A stretch of DNA of 64,000 nucleotides from Calothrix brevissima NIES-22 (lineage in GTDB: Bacteria; Cyanobacteriota; Cyanobacteriia; Cyanobacteriales; Nostocaceae): the NCBI RefSeq assembly GCF_002367995.1, contig NZ_AP018207.1:3781083-3845082 (forward strand), written 5' to 3'. Under the pieces are notes generated by a model. It ran no database searches, was not told the DNA's origin, and was given only the letters and a program-made list of their open reading frames with translations. The translations under genes and the position numbers were made by a program. Shown here in pieces: positions 52,277 to 60,402 of the stretch (position 1 is its first letter; each line of letters begins with the position of its first letter).

Positions 52277-54514
52277 TTAATCAGATAAAATGGTATAAGC
52301 TTCATTAATTAATCGCATCTTTTCTTGAGCTTGTTTTTGTAATTGTGGTTGATTCACAAATAAATCTGGATGCCATTTTTTTACTAAGCTTTTATAAGCC
52401 TGTTTCACTTCATTAATTGATACACCAGGCTGTAAACCTAATATATTATAGGCGCGAGTAATTTTATCTTTTTCTGCTTGATTTTTCGGTTGCTGCGGTG
52501 CTTTATTACTTTGGGATGAATTCTGCTGTTGTTTGTTAGCTTGATAACCAGGAGAACGCATTTCTGCTTTCATTCTTGCTATCTCTTGATCGATTTCCCA
52601 ATTGCGAAAATTTGTGTCTACTTCTGCGGGATTGGGTGAGGTTGAAGCTTTGGGTGGAGGAGATGTATTCACGCGCTGATTTGAATTGACTTGATTAGTC
52701 TCAGCAGTTTTATAGGAATATCTATATGTTGAGGATGTAGAATTACTCGCTTTTTCTTTTTGAGAATAAGTTGTTTGTTCCTTTTCAACTGGTGGGGTAT
52801 ATGGTATATATTTAGGTATTTCCCGATAAGATTGATAATTTGTCGGTATTTTAGCTTTATTTAACTCTTGGAGTAATTGATTAAAACTAATTTGTAATTG
52901 TTGCAAATCTTTTCTTTTATTGGCGATTTCTAGGGGTTCTGGACTACCAGAAAAACGAGTTACCCTTTTAGCTTTATACTCAAATTCTGCTAAAATTGCT
53001 AATCCTTGATTGCTCAATTCAGTGAAATAATCTTCAGTCACGCCTATGCAGATTTTCGCCACTTGCTGATGATAGGATTCCTGCGCTGATTTATCGTCAG
53101 TTTCTTGAATATTTTTGTTTAATAAATAAGAAATACTCCCAACTACCGCCGCACCTACAGGCCCCCCTAATAACCAACCTATACCACCACCTACGGCAAT
53201 TGCACCAGCAGGTTCTGTTAAATCGTTATTACTCCCTGGTTTTGGTGGTAATGTAATTTGTGGTTCGCTAGGTAAGGAAATAGATAAATCTTCTGGCCTT
53301 TCTTCTTTAAAAAATTCGTAAGCTTGATACAGCCATTTCATAATATTTAGTTGTAACTCGCTGAGGTCTTTTTTTAAAGTACCAAATTGCCAAGTTTTAA
53401 ATTTATCTTCGGCAATTGCAACTGTAGCATCAGTTTGATATTTCTTAAGCAGATTTGGTAATTCTAGCCAATTGCGTAATTCAGTAACACTTTTATTTAA
53501 ACCTTGTTGAATTAAATTAGCGGCTTTTTGTTTAACTTCAATTTTTGCAGTTTCTTTCTCATCAAAAGACTTAACTTCCTTGAGTAAAAGCTCAATTTTT
53601 GCTTGTAAATTTAATTGAATTTGGGAAGCGATCGCCTGCACTCGCGGTAATCGCACATCACCCCGATTTTGTTGTAAAATAGTGACTATATTTTGCAAAG
53701 CTGCTTCAAAGGTTGCTAACCCACTACTCGTAGCACCAGCAGCATCACCTTTTAATCTCGCTCTTAACGCAGGTAACGCATCCACCCGATATAAATTACT
53801 AAATCCTGGCGGTAACTCAGCGCGAAAACTTTCCGCAACAAATAACAGGCGATTTTGTACTTGCTGTTGTTCTTCGGGTTCTAGCAAGTTAATAAAATTA
53901 GCGACGAAAATAACTGTTTTAATACCCCTATCTAATAGCCAATCGCGCAGGTTTTCCCGTTCGCCTAAAGTCATTAACTTGCGTGCATCAAGTAATTGTA
54001 CTACCAAATCTGTAGATAAAAGGCGATCGCGTACTATAATATCTTGGGCTTCGCGATCGTTTGTACCAGGTAAATCTAATAATTCTATACCCCTAGCTAA
54101 AAACGGATGGGGACAAAAAACTTCTACAGATGCTACATCTTGGCGCATCTGTCTGTTACCATCCAAAATTGCATATTGCTGTAAAATTTCGGTACCACTA
54201 CGATAAATTTCGGTACCATCTCTTAACATAATTCGCGTGCGTAAATCGCTACCATATTTAACAGTAATCGCCGCGCCTGTAGTGGGAATTAAATCAATTG
54301 GTAAAGTGCGATTTCCTAAAATGGCATTTAATAAAGTTGATTTACCATGATTAAAAGGGCCAAAGACTGCAATCTGAAAGTTAGGATTAGTCAGATAATG
54401 AGAAATAGTGTTGATATCTTGAGATAGTTGTGAATTGCGCTCTAGGTTTAGCAATCTCGATGCTGATTTAAGTGTATTGACTAAATCCTGGTAACTTTCA
54501 GATTGTTTTTGCAT
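52277..54514 (-). CDS. Dynamin-like GTPase fused to a C-terminal J-domain
   Basis: A 745-residue protein. The N-terminal GTPase has G1 GPFNHGKST (residues 52-60), switch I TTGAAIT and G3 DLPGTND. G4 is unclear (ANFINLL in place of a canonical NKxD). A helical trunk with a predicted hydrophobic, Gly-rich paddle follows (AGAIAVGGGIGWLLGG and onward), then a Ser/Gln/Pro-rich linker (about 560-675). A DnaJ domain closes the protein (about 680-745), with the essential HPD at 715-717 in KKWHPDLF. The dynamin part should bind and bend membranes; the J-domain should call an Hsp70. It lies 278 bp downstream of the BDLP gene on the same strand, and is likely a partner. Confidence 0.85.
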   Translation of the reverse strand: MQKQSESYQDLVNTLKSASRLLNLERNSQLSQDINTISHYLTNPNFQIAVFGPFNHGKSTLLNAILGNRTLPIDLIPTTGAAITVKYGSDLRTRIMLRDGTEIYRSGTEILQQYAILDGNRQMRQDVASVEVFCPHPFLARGIELLDLPGTNDREAQDIIVRDRLLSTDLVVQLLDARKLMTLGERENLRDWLLDRGIKTVIFVANFINLLEPEEQQQVQNRLLFVAESFRAELPPGFSNLYRVDALPALRARLKGDAAGATSSGLATFEAALQNIVTILQQNRGDVRLPRVQAIASQIQLNLQAKIELLLKEVKSFDEKETAKIEVKQKAANLIQQGLNKSVTELRNWLELPNLLKKYQTDATVAIAEDKFKTWQFGTLKKDLSELQLNIMKWLYQAYEFFKEERPEDLSISLPSEPQITLPPKPGSNNDLTEPAGAIAVGGGIGWLLGGPVGAAVVGSISYLLNKNIQETDDKSAQESYHQQVAKICIGVTEDYFTELSNQGLAILAEFEYKAKRVTRFSGSPEPLEIANKRKDLQQLQISFNQLLQELNKAKIPTNYQSYREIPKYIPYTPPVEKEQTTYSQKEKASNSTSSTYRYSYKTAETNQVNSNQRVNTSPPPKASTSPNPAEVDTNFRNWEIDQEIARMKAEMRSPGYQANKQQQNSSQSNKAPQQPKNQAEKDKITRAYNILGLQPGVSINEVKQAYKSLVKKWHPDLFVNQPQLQKQAQEKMRLINEAYTILSD

Positions 54515-54716
54515 ATTTTTCTAATTTTATATTGTGTATGCAAATTTATGGTCAATTGCAACATACAGATAAACACAGATTTTTATCGGTTTATATCTGT
54601 GTTTTAATTCTTTATTTATTAGTATCGCCTAAGATGAGCATAGCCTAACTTGCTTTTCCAAGGTGAGCTATAAAATCTTACTTAGGGTGAGAATATGGGT
54701 ACTTTTCTCTCTGTGT

Positions 54717-54776
54717 TCTCTGTGTCTCTGCGGTTAAAAAATATAATATTTTATTCAACCACAGAGACGCAGAGGC
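54717..54776. repeat. CTCTGTG...CACAGAG inverted repeat between the dynamin genes
   Basis: CTCTGTGTCTCTGCGGTT faces AACCACAGAGACGCAGAG with two mismatches; the loop is A+T-rich. CTCTGCG-type repeats also occur near 23870, 28697 and 49346. It could act as a weak terminator after BDLP. Confidence 0.65.
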
Positions 54777-54792
54777 GCAGAGATAAGAGAAT

Positions 54793-56874
54793 TTAACTAT
54801 AGTAAGCGATTAAGTTACTATAAGCAGCTTCAATCTTTTGTAATTGCTCTATCACCTGTTCCTGCAAACTTTTCAGCCGCTTTAATTCACCTTCGCGATT
54901 AATTTCTTGTGTGGCTTTTTGCTTGAGGAGATTATCTAATTCCGATTTGCGAGATGTGATATCGTCGTTGATTCGCTTGCTCACTTCTCTTTCATAAACA
55001 TCAAAACATTCTTTAACTGCATCATATACAGTTTGCGATTGCTCGTGAGCTACTTGGGGTAGGTGTTTAACTAACTCTTTCTTAGCGGTTTTTACTAATT
55101 CTTTCCGCGCTTGATCTGCTTGGAGAAAGCCAACACCTAAACCTAACAATGCAAAGCCAATCGGCCCGAGAAAAATACCTGTTACTGCTGTAATTATACC
55201 GCCAATACCAATGACAGTGAAGTAATTTAATAAGATATTTTTCCAATCAAATCCTGCGCCAGCTAACGCTACACCAGCTAAATTACCTCGCGATAAAGAT
55301 AACAACCCCATCGCCCATTTTGCCCATCCGGGAGAGTTATCATCTTCAGTAGTAGCTGATGCATGTACTTTGACTTGTTGTCCGGTTAATTTTTCGGTAA
55401 TTTGGTCTGTAACTTGGCTATAAGATGCGCCATATTGTGCAGCACTTACAGAAAGTTCTCTAAATGCGCCATTGATATCTTTTTCTGCTGTTAAAGTCCA
55501 AGCCGAAAATTTATCGGTAATGTATTGCTCAAATGCTTTTTGCAAAGCAGTATTAAAAGCATCTCGCTTTCCACTACTGAGGAAATCGAATAAATTTAAC
55601 TCTGGTTGATAACGTAAGAAATCGGTTTCAAAGGTATCGCCTAAGCCTAAAACATAGCTGCGGAATGATTCAGAAATTTTTCTCGCTTGGGTGTCTCTGG
55701 TGTTGATGATTTCTTTTTGAAATTGATCGCGGATATTTGTCAACTTTTTAAATTCTGGTTCTACAGAATCAATTTTTTGTTTCAATTCATTGACATCTTT
55801 ATCCAGCAATGGTAAACGTCTATCTATGGCTTCGCGAGTGTGATTACAAGCTTGTCGCGCTAAAGTTCTTACTTGTCGCAATTCCGCGATCGCGCGTTCT
55901 CTAGTCAAAAAAGTATTTAAAGATCCCATAAACTCAGGAAATCCAGTCCCAGTTAAATCAGCTTCGGGATTTTTTAATCTTTTTCTCAGTGCTTGAATTG
56001 AGGAAAGTTCAAATACACGTTCATTGTAAATGCTCTGTCCATCTATATAGCAATATTCTGCCAAATTCGCCTGAAATACTTGTCTTAATCTTGCTTCGGC
56101 GGCGCTTAATTCTTCCACGTCATCAGGATCTATGAGTGATTCTTTAACCTGATCCCAAGCATTAATTAAAAAGAAAACACTCAATCCTCGACCTTTAATG
56201 TAATTTTCTAAATAGCGACGCTCACCTAAAGTACAAGGTTGAGATGCTCTCATGACAAACAAAATTGCATGACAATTATTGACATATCCTAAAGATAATT
56301 CATTCCGCGCTTCAGTATCATTTAACCCAGGACTGTCAACAATTTCAATACCCTTTTCTAAAAGAGCTAAGGGATATTCAACCACAGCATAATCAACATC
56401 AGGAAAAGCTTGTTTTTTCTCCTGTTCTAATTTCTTCGCTTCTGCTGGATCGATAGTATATTTATATTTAAAACTTTGAAAATCTAGCTGTTGCGGACTT
56501 TTACCATCATTAAAGTGAATTGTGACTTTTTTCTCCGGCCCGTAGCGTAAAACTGTTAATACAGCAGTACAAGGATTCACATCACTGGGTAATAAATTCT
56601 CACCAATTAAGGCGTTAAGAAACGTACTTTTACCTCGTTTCATATCGCCTAATACTAATAGGCGAAATACACCTTTTTGCAGATTTTTACTAGCTGCTGT
56701 AATATCTTCAATATCTCGTTCTAAACTCAGTTTACCAGAAGAAGATTCACCAGCTAATTCTGCTTGATTAATTGTGTCAGCAAGTTGGCTTAAACATACA
56801 GCCATTTTTGCTCTTACTTGCGCTACACGTTCTAAATCGTTGAGAAATTTGTCAGCCGCAACTTGATTAGTCAT
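54793..56874 (-). CDS. bdlp: Bacterial dynamin-like protein BDLP
   Basis: A 693-residue dynamin-family GTPase, the same length as Nostoc punctiforme BDLP, whose structure is known, and clearly its orthologue by sequence. G1 is GDMKRGKST (residues 76-84), switch I Thr lies in NPCTAV, G3 is DSPGLND and the specificity region is LINAWDQ. The helical neck and trunk follow (about 320-690). The membrane-inserting paddle is the hydrophobic stretch about 567-606 (FTVIGIGGIITAVTG). It polymerises on and tubulates membranes upon GTP binding. It lies 14 bp after a small coiled-coil membrane protein gene and upstream of the dynamin-J gene. Confidence 0.93.
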   Translation of the reverse strand: MTNQVAADKFLNDLERVAQVRAKMAVCLSQLADTINQAELAGESSSGKLSLERDIEDITAASKNLQKGVFRLLVLGDMKRGKSTFLNALIGENLLPSDVNPCTAVLTVLRYGPEKKVTIHFNDGKSPQQLDFQSFKYKYTIDPAEAKKLEQEKKQAFPDVDYAVVEYPLALLEKGIEIVDSPGLNDTEARNELSLGYVNNCHAILFVMRASQPCTLGERRYLENYIKGRGLSVFFLINAWDQVKESLIDPDDVEELSAAEARLRQVFQANLAEYCYIDGQSIYNERVFELSSIQALRKRLKNPEADLTGTGFPEFMGSLNTFLTRERAIAELRQVRTLARQACNHTREAIDRRLPLLDKDVNELKQKIDSVEPEFKKLTNIRDQFQKEIINTRDTQARKISESFRSYVLGLGDTFETDFLRYQPELNLFDFLSSGKRDAFNTALQKAFEQYITDKFSAWTLTAEKDINGAFRELSVSAAQYGASYSQVTDQITEKLTGQQVKVHASATTEDDNSPGWAKWAMGLLSLSRGNLAGVALAGAGFDWKNILLNYFTVIGIGGIITAVTGIFLGPIGFALLGLGVGFLQADQARKELVKTAKKELVKHLPQVAHEQSQTVYDAVKECFDVYEREVSKRINDDITSRKSELDNLLKQKATQEINREGELKRLKSLQEQVIEQLQKIEAAYSNLIAYYS

Positions 56875-56888
56875 ATTGACTCTCTAAA

Positions 56889-57209
56889 TTAAGGTTTATT
56901 TTTGGGAGATTCCAGAAACAGCTTGTAAGCCATCCAAACCAGCGCGCCAAACATCACAATTCCCGCAACAGTTGCGGCTATCCTCGCAGCAACCAAAACC
57001 GCCACACCAATTCCAAAAAGCTGTAAACCAAGAATGGCTTTTTTCATCCAAGGTTGAGAGAACTTTTCTGACGGATGCTTGACAGTTTTATGAAAAGGTG
57101 CATTAGAAGGATTGAGATCCGCTTCCATTTCCCGAAGTCTTAATTCCACTTCGCGCTGTCTGAGATCGCGTTCGCGCTGTTCTAAGTCATGATTGCGATC
57201 GCCTGCCAT
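56889..57209 (-). CDS. Small coiled-coil membrane protein preceding BDLP
   Basis: A 106-residue protein. Residues about 8-31 are a charged helix of heptad-like Arg/Glu/Leu repeats (LEQRERDLRQREVELRLRE), then a linker, then two close hydrophobic helices (AILGLQLFGIGVAVLVAA and IAATVAGIVMFGALVWMAY). The start at 57209 has GAGGTGG upstream. It is separated by 14 bp from BDLP and so should be cotranscribed. The family is not known to me; by position it might anchor or regulate the dynamin. Confidence 0.7.
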   Translation of the reverse strand: MAGDRNHDLEQRERDLRQREVELRLREMEADLNPSNAPFHKTVKHPSEKFSQPWMKKAILGLQLFGIGVAVLVAARIAATVAGIVMFGALVWMAYKLFLESPKNKP

Positions 57210-57538
57210 TGGTTTCCACCTCGTTGACGATAATGAGATATTTTCAGTACTTGTAATCCGTATTTGTGTATTTTATTTTACTAACAAATAAAATACCTCA
57301 GTATAATTTCTATTTTCATGACAATTCTTAACAACACAATTGCTCAGATATATTAAATTTCACCACTTGAGCTTGCTTTTTCGGAATTTTAGCTTCACTT
57401 CCCCAACCCAGTAGATAAGTAAAGGAAGAACAACCAGGAAAATGAGATAAACAACTGACAACTGACAACTGACTACTGACCATTGACAAATGATATGTAA
57501 AATGGTCAGCGTATCTCGCTCAATGTAGGCGATCGCTC
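57210..57538. other. Divergent intergenic region with heptamer repeats
   Basis: A 329-bp gap that must hold the promoters of the dynamin operon (minus) and the ABC permease (plus). It contains three ACAACTG heptamers at 57451-57471, and further TGAC-type units to about 57490. No gene was seen. Confidence 0.45.
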
Positions 57539-58435
57539 ATGGCCATGACAAAACGGCAAATGCCGTCATTTTTACGCTTTCCCAAAAATCCAAATCTTTC
57601 TCAAGTGTTAATGTTGATTGGGTTAGCCATTACTCTATTTTTTATCTTCCTAGCGTTCTTTGCACCTGTATTTCAAGCTTGGGGATGGCTACAAAGTCCC
57701 ACAGAGTTGTTAAATAACCCAGTTTACGATCCACCTTCCGGTAAATATTGGTTTGGTACTAGTCTTTTAGGACATGATGTTTTTTCTCGAACCATCTTCG
57801 GCGCTCAAGCTGCGTTGCAAGTGGTGATTTTAGCAACAGCCTTAAGTATGGTAATTGGCGTGCCTTTAGGCATGGTTAGCGGCTATCTCGGCGGTAGACT
57901 AGATAAAATCCTGCTGTTTATCATGGATAGTATTTATACACTACCAGGATTACTACTGTCAGTAACACTGGCATTTATTGTGGGACGGGGAATATTAAAT
58001 GCCGCGATCGCTATTAGTATTGCCTACATTCCCCAATATTACCGAGTTGTGCGCAACCACACCGTTAGCGTCAAAACCGAAGTATTTATCGAAGCCGCGC
58101 AAGCAATGGGCGCTTCTACTTGGACTGTGCTATCTCGCTATCTATTTTTCAACGTTATTCAAAGCGTACCTGTATTATTTACCCTCAACGCCGCCGATGC
58201 GATTTTAGTTTTAGGCGGTTTAGGATTTTTAGGTTTAGGATTACCAGAAACCGTTCCCGAATGGGGAAGAGATTTAAAACTAGCACTAGAAGGATTATCC
58301 ACAGGGATTTGGTGGACTACACTGTTTCCCGGTTTAGCAATGACATTAATGGTGGTAGGGTTATCACTACTTGGTGAAGGTTTAAATGAATTTGTCAATC
58401 CGCGTTTACGACGACAGAATAGTATTCGGAAATAA
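57539..58435 (+). CDS. ABC transporter permease, DppC/OppC type
   Basis: A 298-residue inner-membrane permease of the peptide/nickel family. An N-terminal helix (VLMLIGLAITLFFIFLAFF) and the OppC_N segment (WFGTSLLGHDVFSRTIFGAQ) are followed by the five-helix permease core. The coupling EAA loop is VFIEAAQAMGASTWTVLSRYLF. Partner genes (DppB-like permease, ATPases, binding protein) are not adjacent, which is usual in cyanobacteria. ATG 57539 and 57545 are both possible starts. The region before it is repeat-rich. Confidence 0.88.
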   Translation: MAMTKRQMPSFLRFPKNPNLSQVLMLIGLAITLFFIFLAFFAPVFQAWGWLQSPTELLNNPVYDPPSGKYWFGTSLLGHDVFSRTIFGAQAALQVVILATALSMVIGVPLGMVSGYLGGRLDKILLFIMDSIYTLPGLLLSVTLAFIVGRGILNAAIAISIAYIPQYYRVVRNHTVSVKTEVFIEAAQAMGASTWTVLSRYLFFNVIQSVPVLFTLNAADAILVLGGLGFLGLGLPETVPEWGRDLKLALEGLSTGIWWTTLFPGLAMTLMVVGLSLLGEGLNEFVNPRLRRQNSIRK

Positions 58436-58493
58436 TTTAGCTCGTTGTGAACATTAATTAGTACACAGACCAATTTTGGATTTGGAGATTCAG

Positions 58494-58697
58494 GTGAAAG
58501 ACAATTTGACTTTAGTTGCTGCGGCTACAGGCGGATTTATGCTTTCTGTAGCTTTATCCGGTATTTTACGGGGAACACCAGTTACAGCTTGGCAAGTTGA
58601 ATCAGGTGTACGCCAAGCGAATGTCACCAATTTGCAATTTGCAGCTAATAAAAACGAGAATTCAGAATTTTTTAGCAACAACACCCAAAAAAGCTAA
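58494..58697 (+). CDS. Small membrane or exported protein, unknown function
   Basis: A 67-residue protein beginning at GTG 58494, chosen because GGAG at 58484-58487 has ideal 6-base spacing. One hydrophobic stretch (LTLVAAATGGFMLSVALSGIL) could be a membrane anchor or signal. The rest is polar and ends in an Asn/Ser-rich tail (ENSEFFSNNTQKS). No family was recognised. It lies 58 bp after the permease gene and may be cotranscribed. Confidence 0.45.
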   Translation: MKDNLTLVAAATGGFMLSVALSGILRGTPVTAWQVESGVRQANVTNLQFAANKNENSEFFSNNTQKS

Positions 58698-58705
58698 GAT
58701 GCTTT

Positions 58706-58866
58706 TTGGGCATTGGGCATTGGGCATTGGGCATGGGCAAAAGTCAAAAGTCAAAAGTCAAGAGTCAAGAGTCAATAATCATTTATTTTCCTCCTTGTCC
58801 TCCTTGTCTCCCTTGTCTTCCTTGTCCCCCTGCTCCCTGCCCCCTGCCCCCTACCTAGCCCCTAAT
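58706..58866. repeat. Cluster of five different short tandem repeats
   Basis: In order: GGGCATT heptamers, AAAAGTC/AAGAGTC heptamers, TCCTTGTCC 9-mers, CTGCCCC units and a CTAGCCCCTA end. It fills the gap before the ROK kinase gene. A 91-codon frame that crosses it is not a gene. Confidence 0.92.
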
Positions 58867-58876
58867 CCCTAAAAAA

Positions 58877-59788
58877 GTGGTGAATTCTCAAGTAATTGGT
58901 ATTGATTTGGGGGGAACAGCGATTAAGCTGGGGCGATTTGACCGAGATGGCAATTGTCTGCAATCTCTGACAGTAGCAACTCCCCAACCATCGACGCCAG
59001 AGGCTGTACTGGCGGTAATGGTAGATGCGATCGCTCAAGTTGATCCAGATAATCAAACTGTGGCTATTGGTGTGGGTACTCCCGGCCCGGCTGATGCTCA
59101 GGGACGCATCGCTAAAATCGCCATTAACTTAGCAGGGTGGCGAGATGTACCCTTAGCCGATTGGTTAGAAGCGAAAATTGCTAAACCCACAATTATTGGT
59201 AATGATGCTAACTGCGCCGGTTTAGGCGAAGCTTGGTTAGGCGCTGGGCGCAGTTTTCAAAATTTTATTATGCTGACATTGGGCACTGGTGTAGGCGGTG
59301 CTATCTTCCTCAATGGCAAACTTTTTATTGGACATCAAGGTGCAGGGGGAGAACTCGGTTTAATTAGCTTTAACCCTGAAGGGCCGATGTGTAATAGTGG
59401 TAATCGCGGTTCTTTAGAACAATACACCTCAATCACAGCAATCCGTCGCCGCACTGGTAAAGAACCTTGGGAATTGGGCACTTTAGCCGCCGCCGCAGAT
59501 CAAGAAGCTTTAGCTTTTTGGCAAGAATATGGCAGAGACTTAGGTATTGGCTTAACAAGTTTGATTTATGTATTAACGCCAGAAGCGATCGTCATTGGTG
59601 GCGGAGTTAGTGCGAGTTTCCGGTTTTTTGTACCAGCCGTCAAAGCAGAAATAGAACAAAGAGTGATGCCGACATCGCGTGTCGGTTTACAAATTATACA
59701 GGCAGAATTGGGTAATGCTGCGGGTATGGCAGGTGCAGCAAAGTTAGCATGGCAACATATTTCTGAATCGTCAAATATCCATCTGTAA
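58877..59788 (+). CDS. ROK-family sugar kinase (glucokinase-like), zinc motif degenerate
   Basis: A 303-residue ROK protein, probably phosphorylating glucose or a related sugar in the cytosol. The phosphate motif GIDLGGTAIKLG opens the protein, with the catalytic Asp in IGNDANCAGLGEAWLGAG and adenosine-side TLGTGVGGAI. The family's zinc motif CxCGxxGCxE is here CNSGNRGSLE, with only one Cys kept, and the preceding His (GEIGHM in the family) is replaced in GAGGELGLISF. No DNA-binding domain is present, so it is not a repressor. The start is GTG 58877 or the next codon, also GTG. No good ribosome binding site is seen. Confidence 0.85.
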   Translation: MVNSQVIGIDLGGTAIKLGRFDRDGNCLQSLTVATPQPSTPEAVLAVMVDAIAQVDPDNQTVAIGVGTPGPADAQGRIAKIAINLAGWRDVPLADWLEAKIAKPTIIGNDANCAGLGEAWLGAGRSFQNFIMLTLGTGVGGAIFLNGKLFIGHQGAGGELGLISFNPEGPMCNSGNRGSLEQYTSITAIRRRTGKEPWELGTLAAAADQEALAFWQEYGRDLGIGLTSLIYVLTPEAIVIGGGVSASFRFFVPAVKAEIEQRVMPTSRVGLQIIQAELGNAAGMAGAAKLAWQHISESSNIHL

Positions 59789-59859
59789 TTATCTTGCAAT
59801 CTGAAAGAATAAAAAATTTAAAATTAAAAATACAGTACAAACAAATATTCACGAAATAT

Positions 59860-60090
59860 ATGGAAATAACAAAAGTATCCAGTGAGGGACAAGTAATTCT
59901 TCCTGAGGAATTGCTAAAAGCTTCAGGCTGGGAAATCGGACAGGAATTAATAGCAATTAATATGGGTGATAGTATCCTTCTCAAACCTAAGAAACCTTTT
60001 CCAGAAACCACATTAAATGATGTTGCAGCCTGCTTAAAATATGAAGGCTCGCCAAAATCTTTAGAAGATATGAATGATGCTATCAGCTAA
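59860..60090 (+). CDS. AbrB/SpoVT-type antitoxin-like protein without a toxin partner
   Basis: A 76-residue protein with a swapped-hairpin AbrB domain: EITKVSSEGQVILPEELLKA followed by GWEIGQELIAI and DSILLKPKKPFP in pieces. The C-terminal tail (LNDVAACLKYEGSPKSLEDM) resembles that of VapB antitoxins, which binds the toxin. The start is set at ATG 59860 where homology begins. No PIN or other toxin gene follows; the next 312 bp are a palindromic repeat and a hairpin. It may be a remnant, or regulate a toxin elsewhere. Confidence 0.75.
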   Translation: MEITKVSSEGQVILPEELLKASGWEIGQELIAINMGDSILLKPKKPFPETTLNDVAACLKYEGSPKSLEDMNDAIS

Positions 60091-60136
60091 TTTTAAAGTA
60101 TATAAGTAGGTGGTTGGAATTAAATATAAGATTGAC

Positions 60137-60246
60137 GTAGGTTGGGGAGCCACTGCGTTGGACGGGTTTCCCGGCTTGAAGCAAGTGGCGTTTGAGGAAC
60201 GAAACCCAACACCAGCATGGGTTACGCTATCGCTAACCCATCCTAC
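60137..60246. repeat. GTAGGTTGG...ATCCTAC palindromic repeat
   Basis: Second member of the family at 1627-1720: inverted ends, GAAACCCAACACC core and an added GGGTTACGCTATCGCTAACCC hairpin. Confidence 0.7.
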
Positions 60247-60372
60247 AAATAATTATGTCTCCCTACTTAGTTAGGCAATTGGATTACCAATTCTGACACT
60301 TGTTGAATGTGCGATCGCATCCATAAAGCACTTCCTCAATTTATCCATGAGGAAAAATAATTTGCAATCGAC

Positions 60373-60397
60373 AAAGGGCGAGATTTCCCCGCCCTTT
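60373..60397. terminator. Hairpin between abrB-like gene and rca
   Basis: AAAGGGCG pairs with CGCCCTTT around a 9-base loop; on the plus strand it is followed by ATACTTTAATTTTT. It sits 6 bp outside the rca stop, and can serve both converging transcripts. Confidence 0.65.
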
Positions 60398-60402
60398 ATA
60401 CT

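Noticed and set aside
53682-54206. 174-codon plus-strand frame opposite the dynamin-J GTPase domain
   Set aside because: It overlaps the conserved GTPase coding region and has a Ser/Lys/Arg-rich product with no recognisable domain.
58597-58872. 91-codon plus-strand frame after the small protein gene
   Set aside because: More than half of it is translated tandem repeat DNA.
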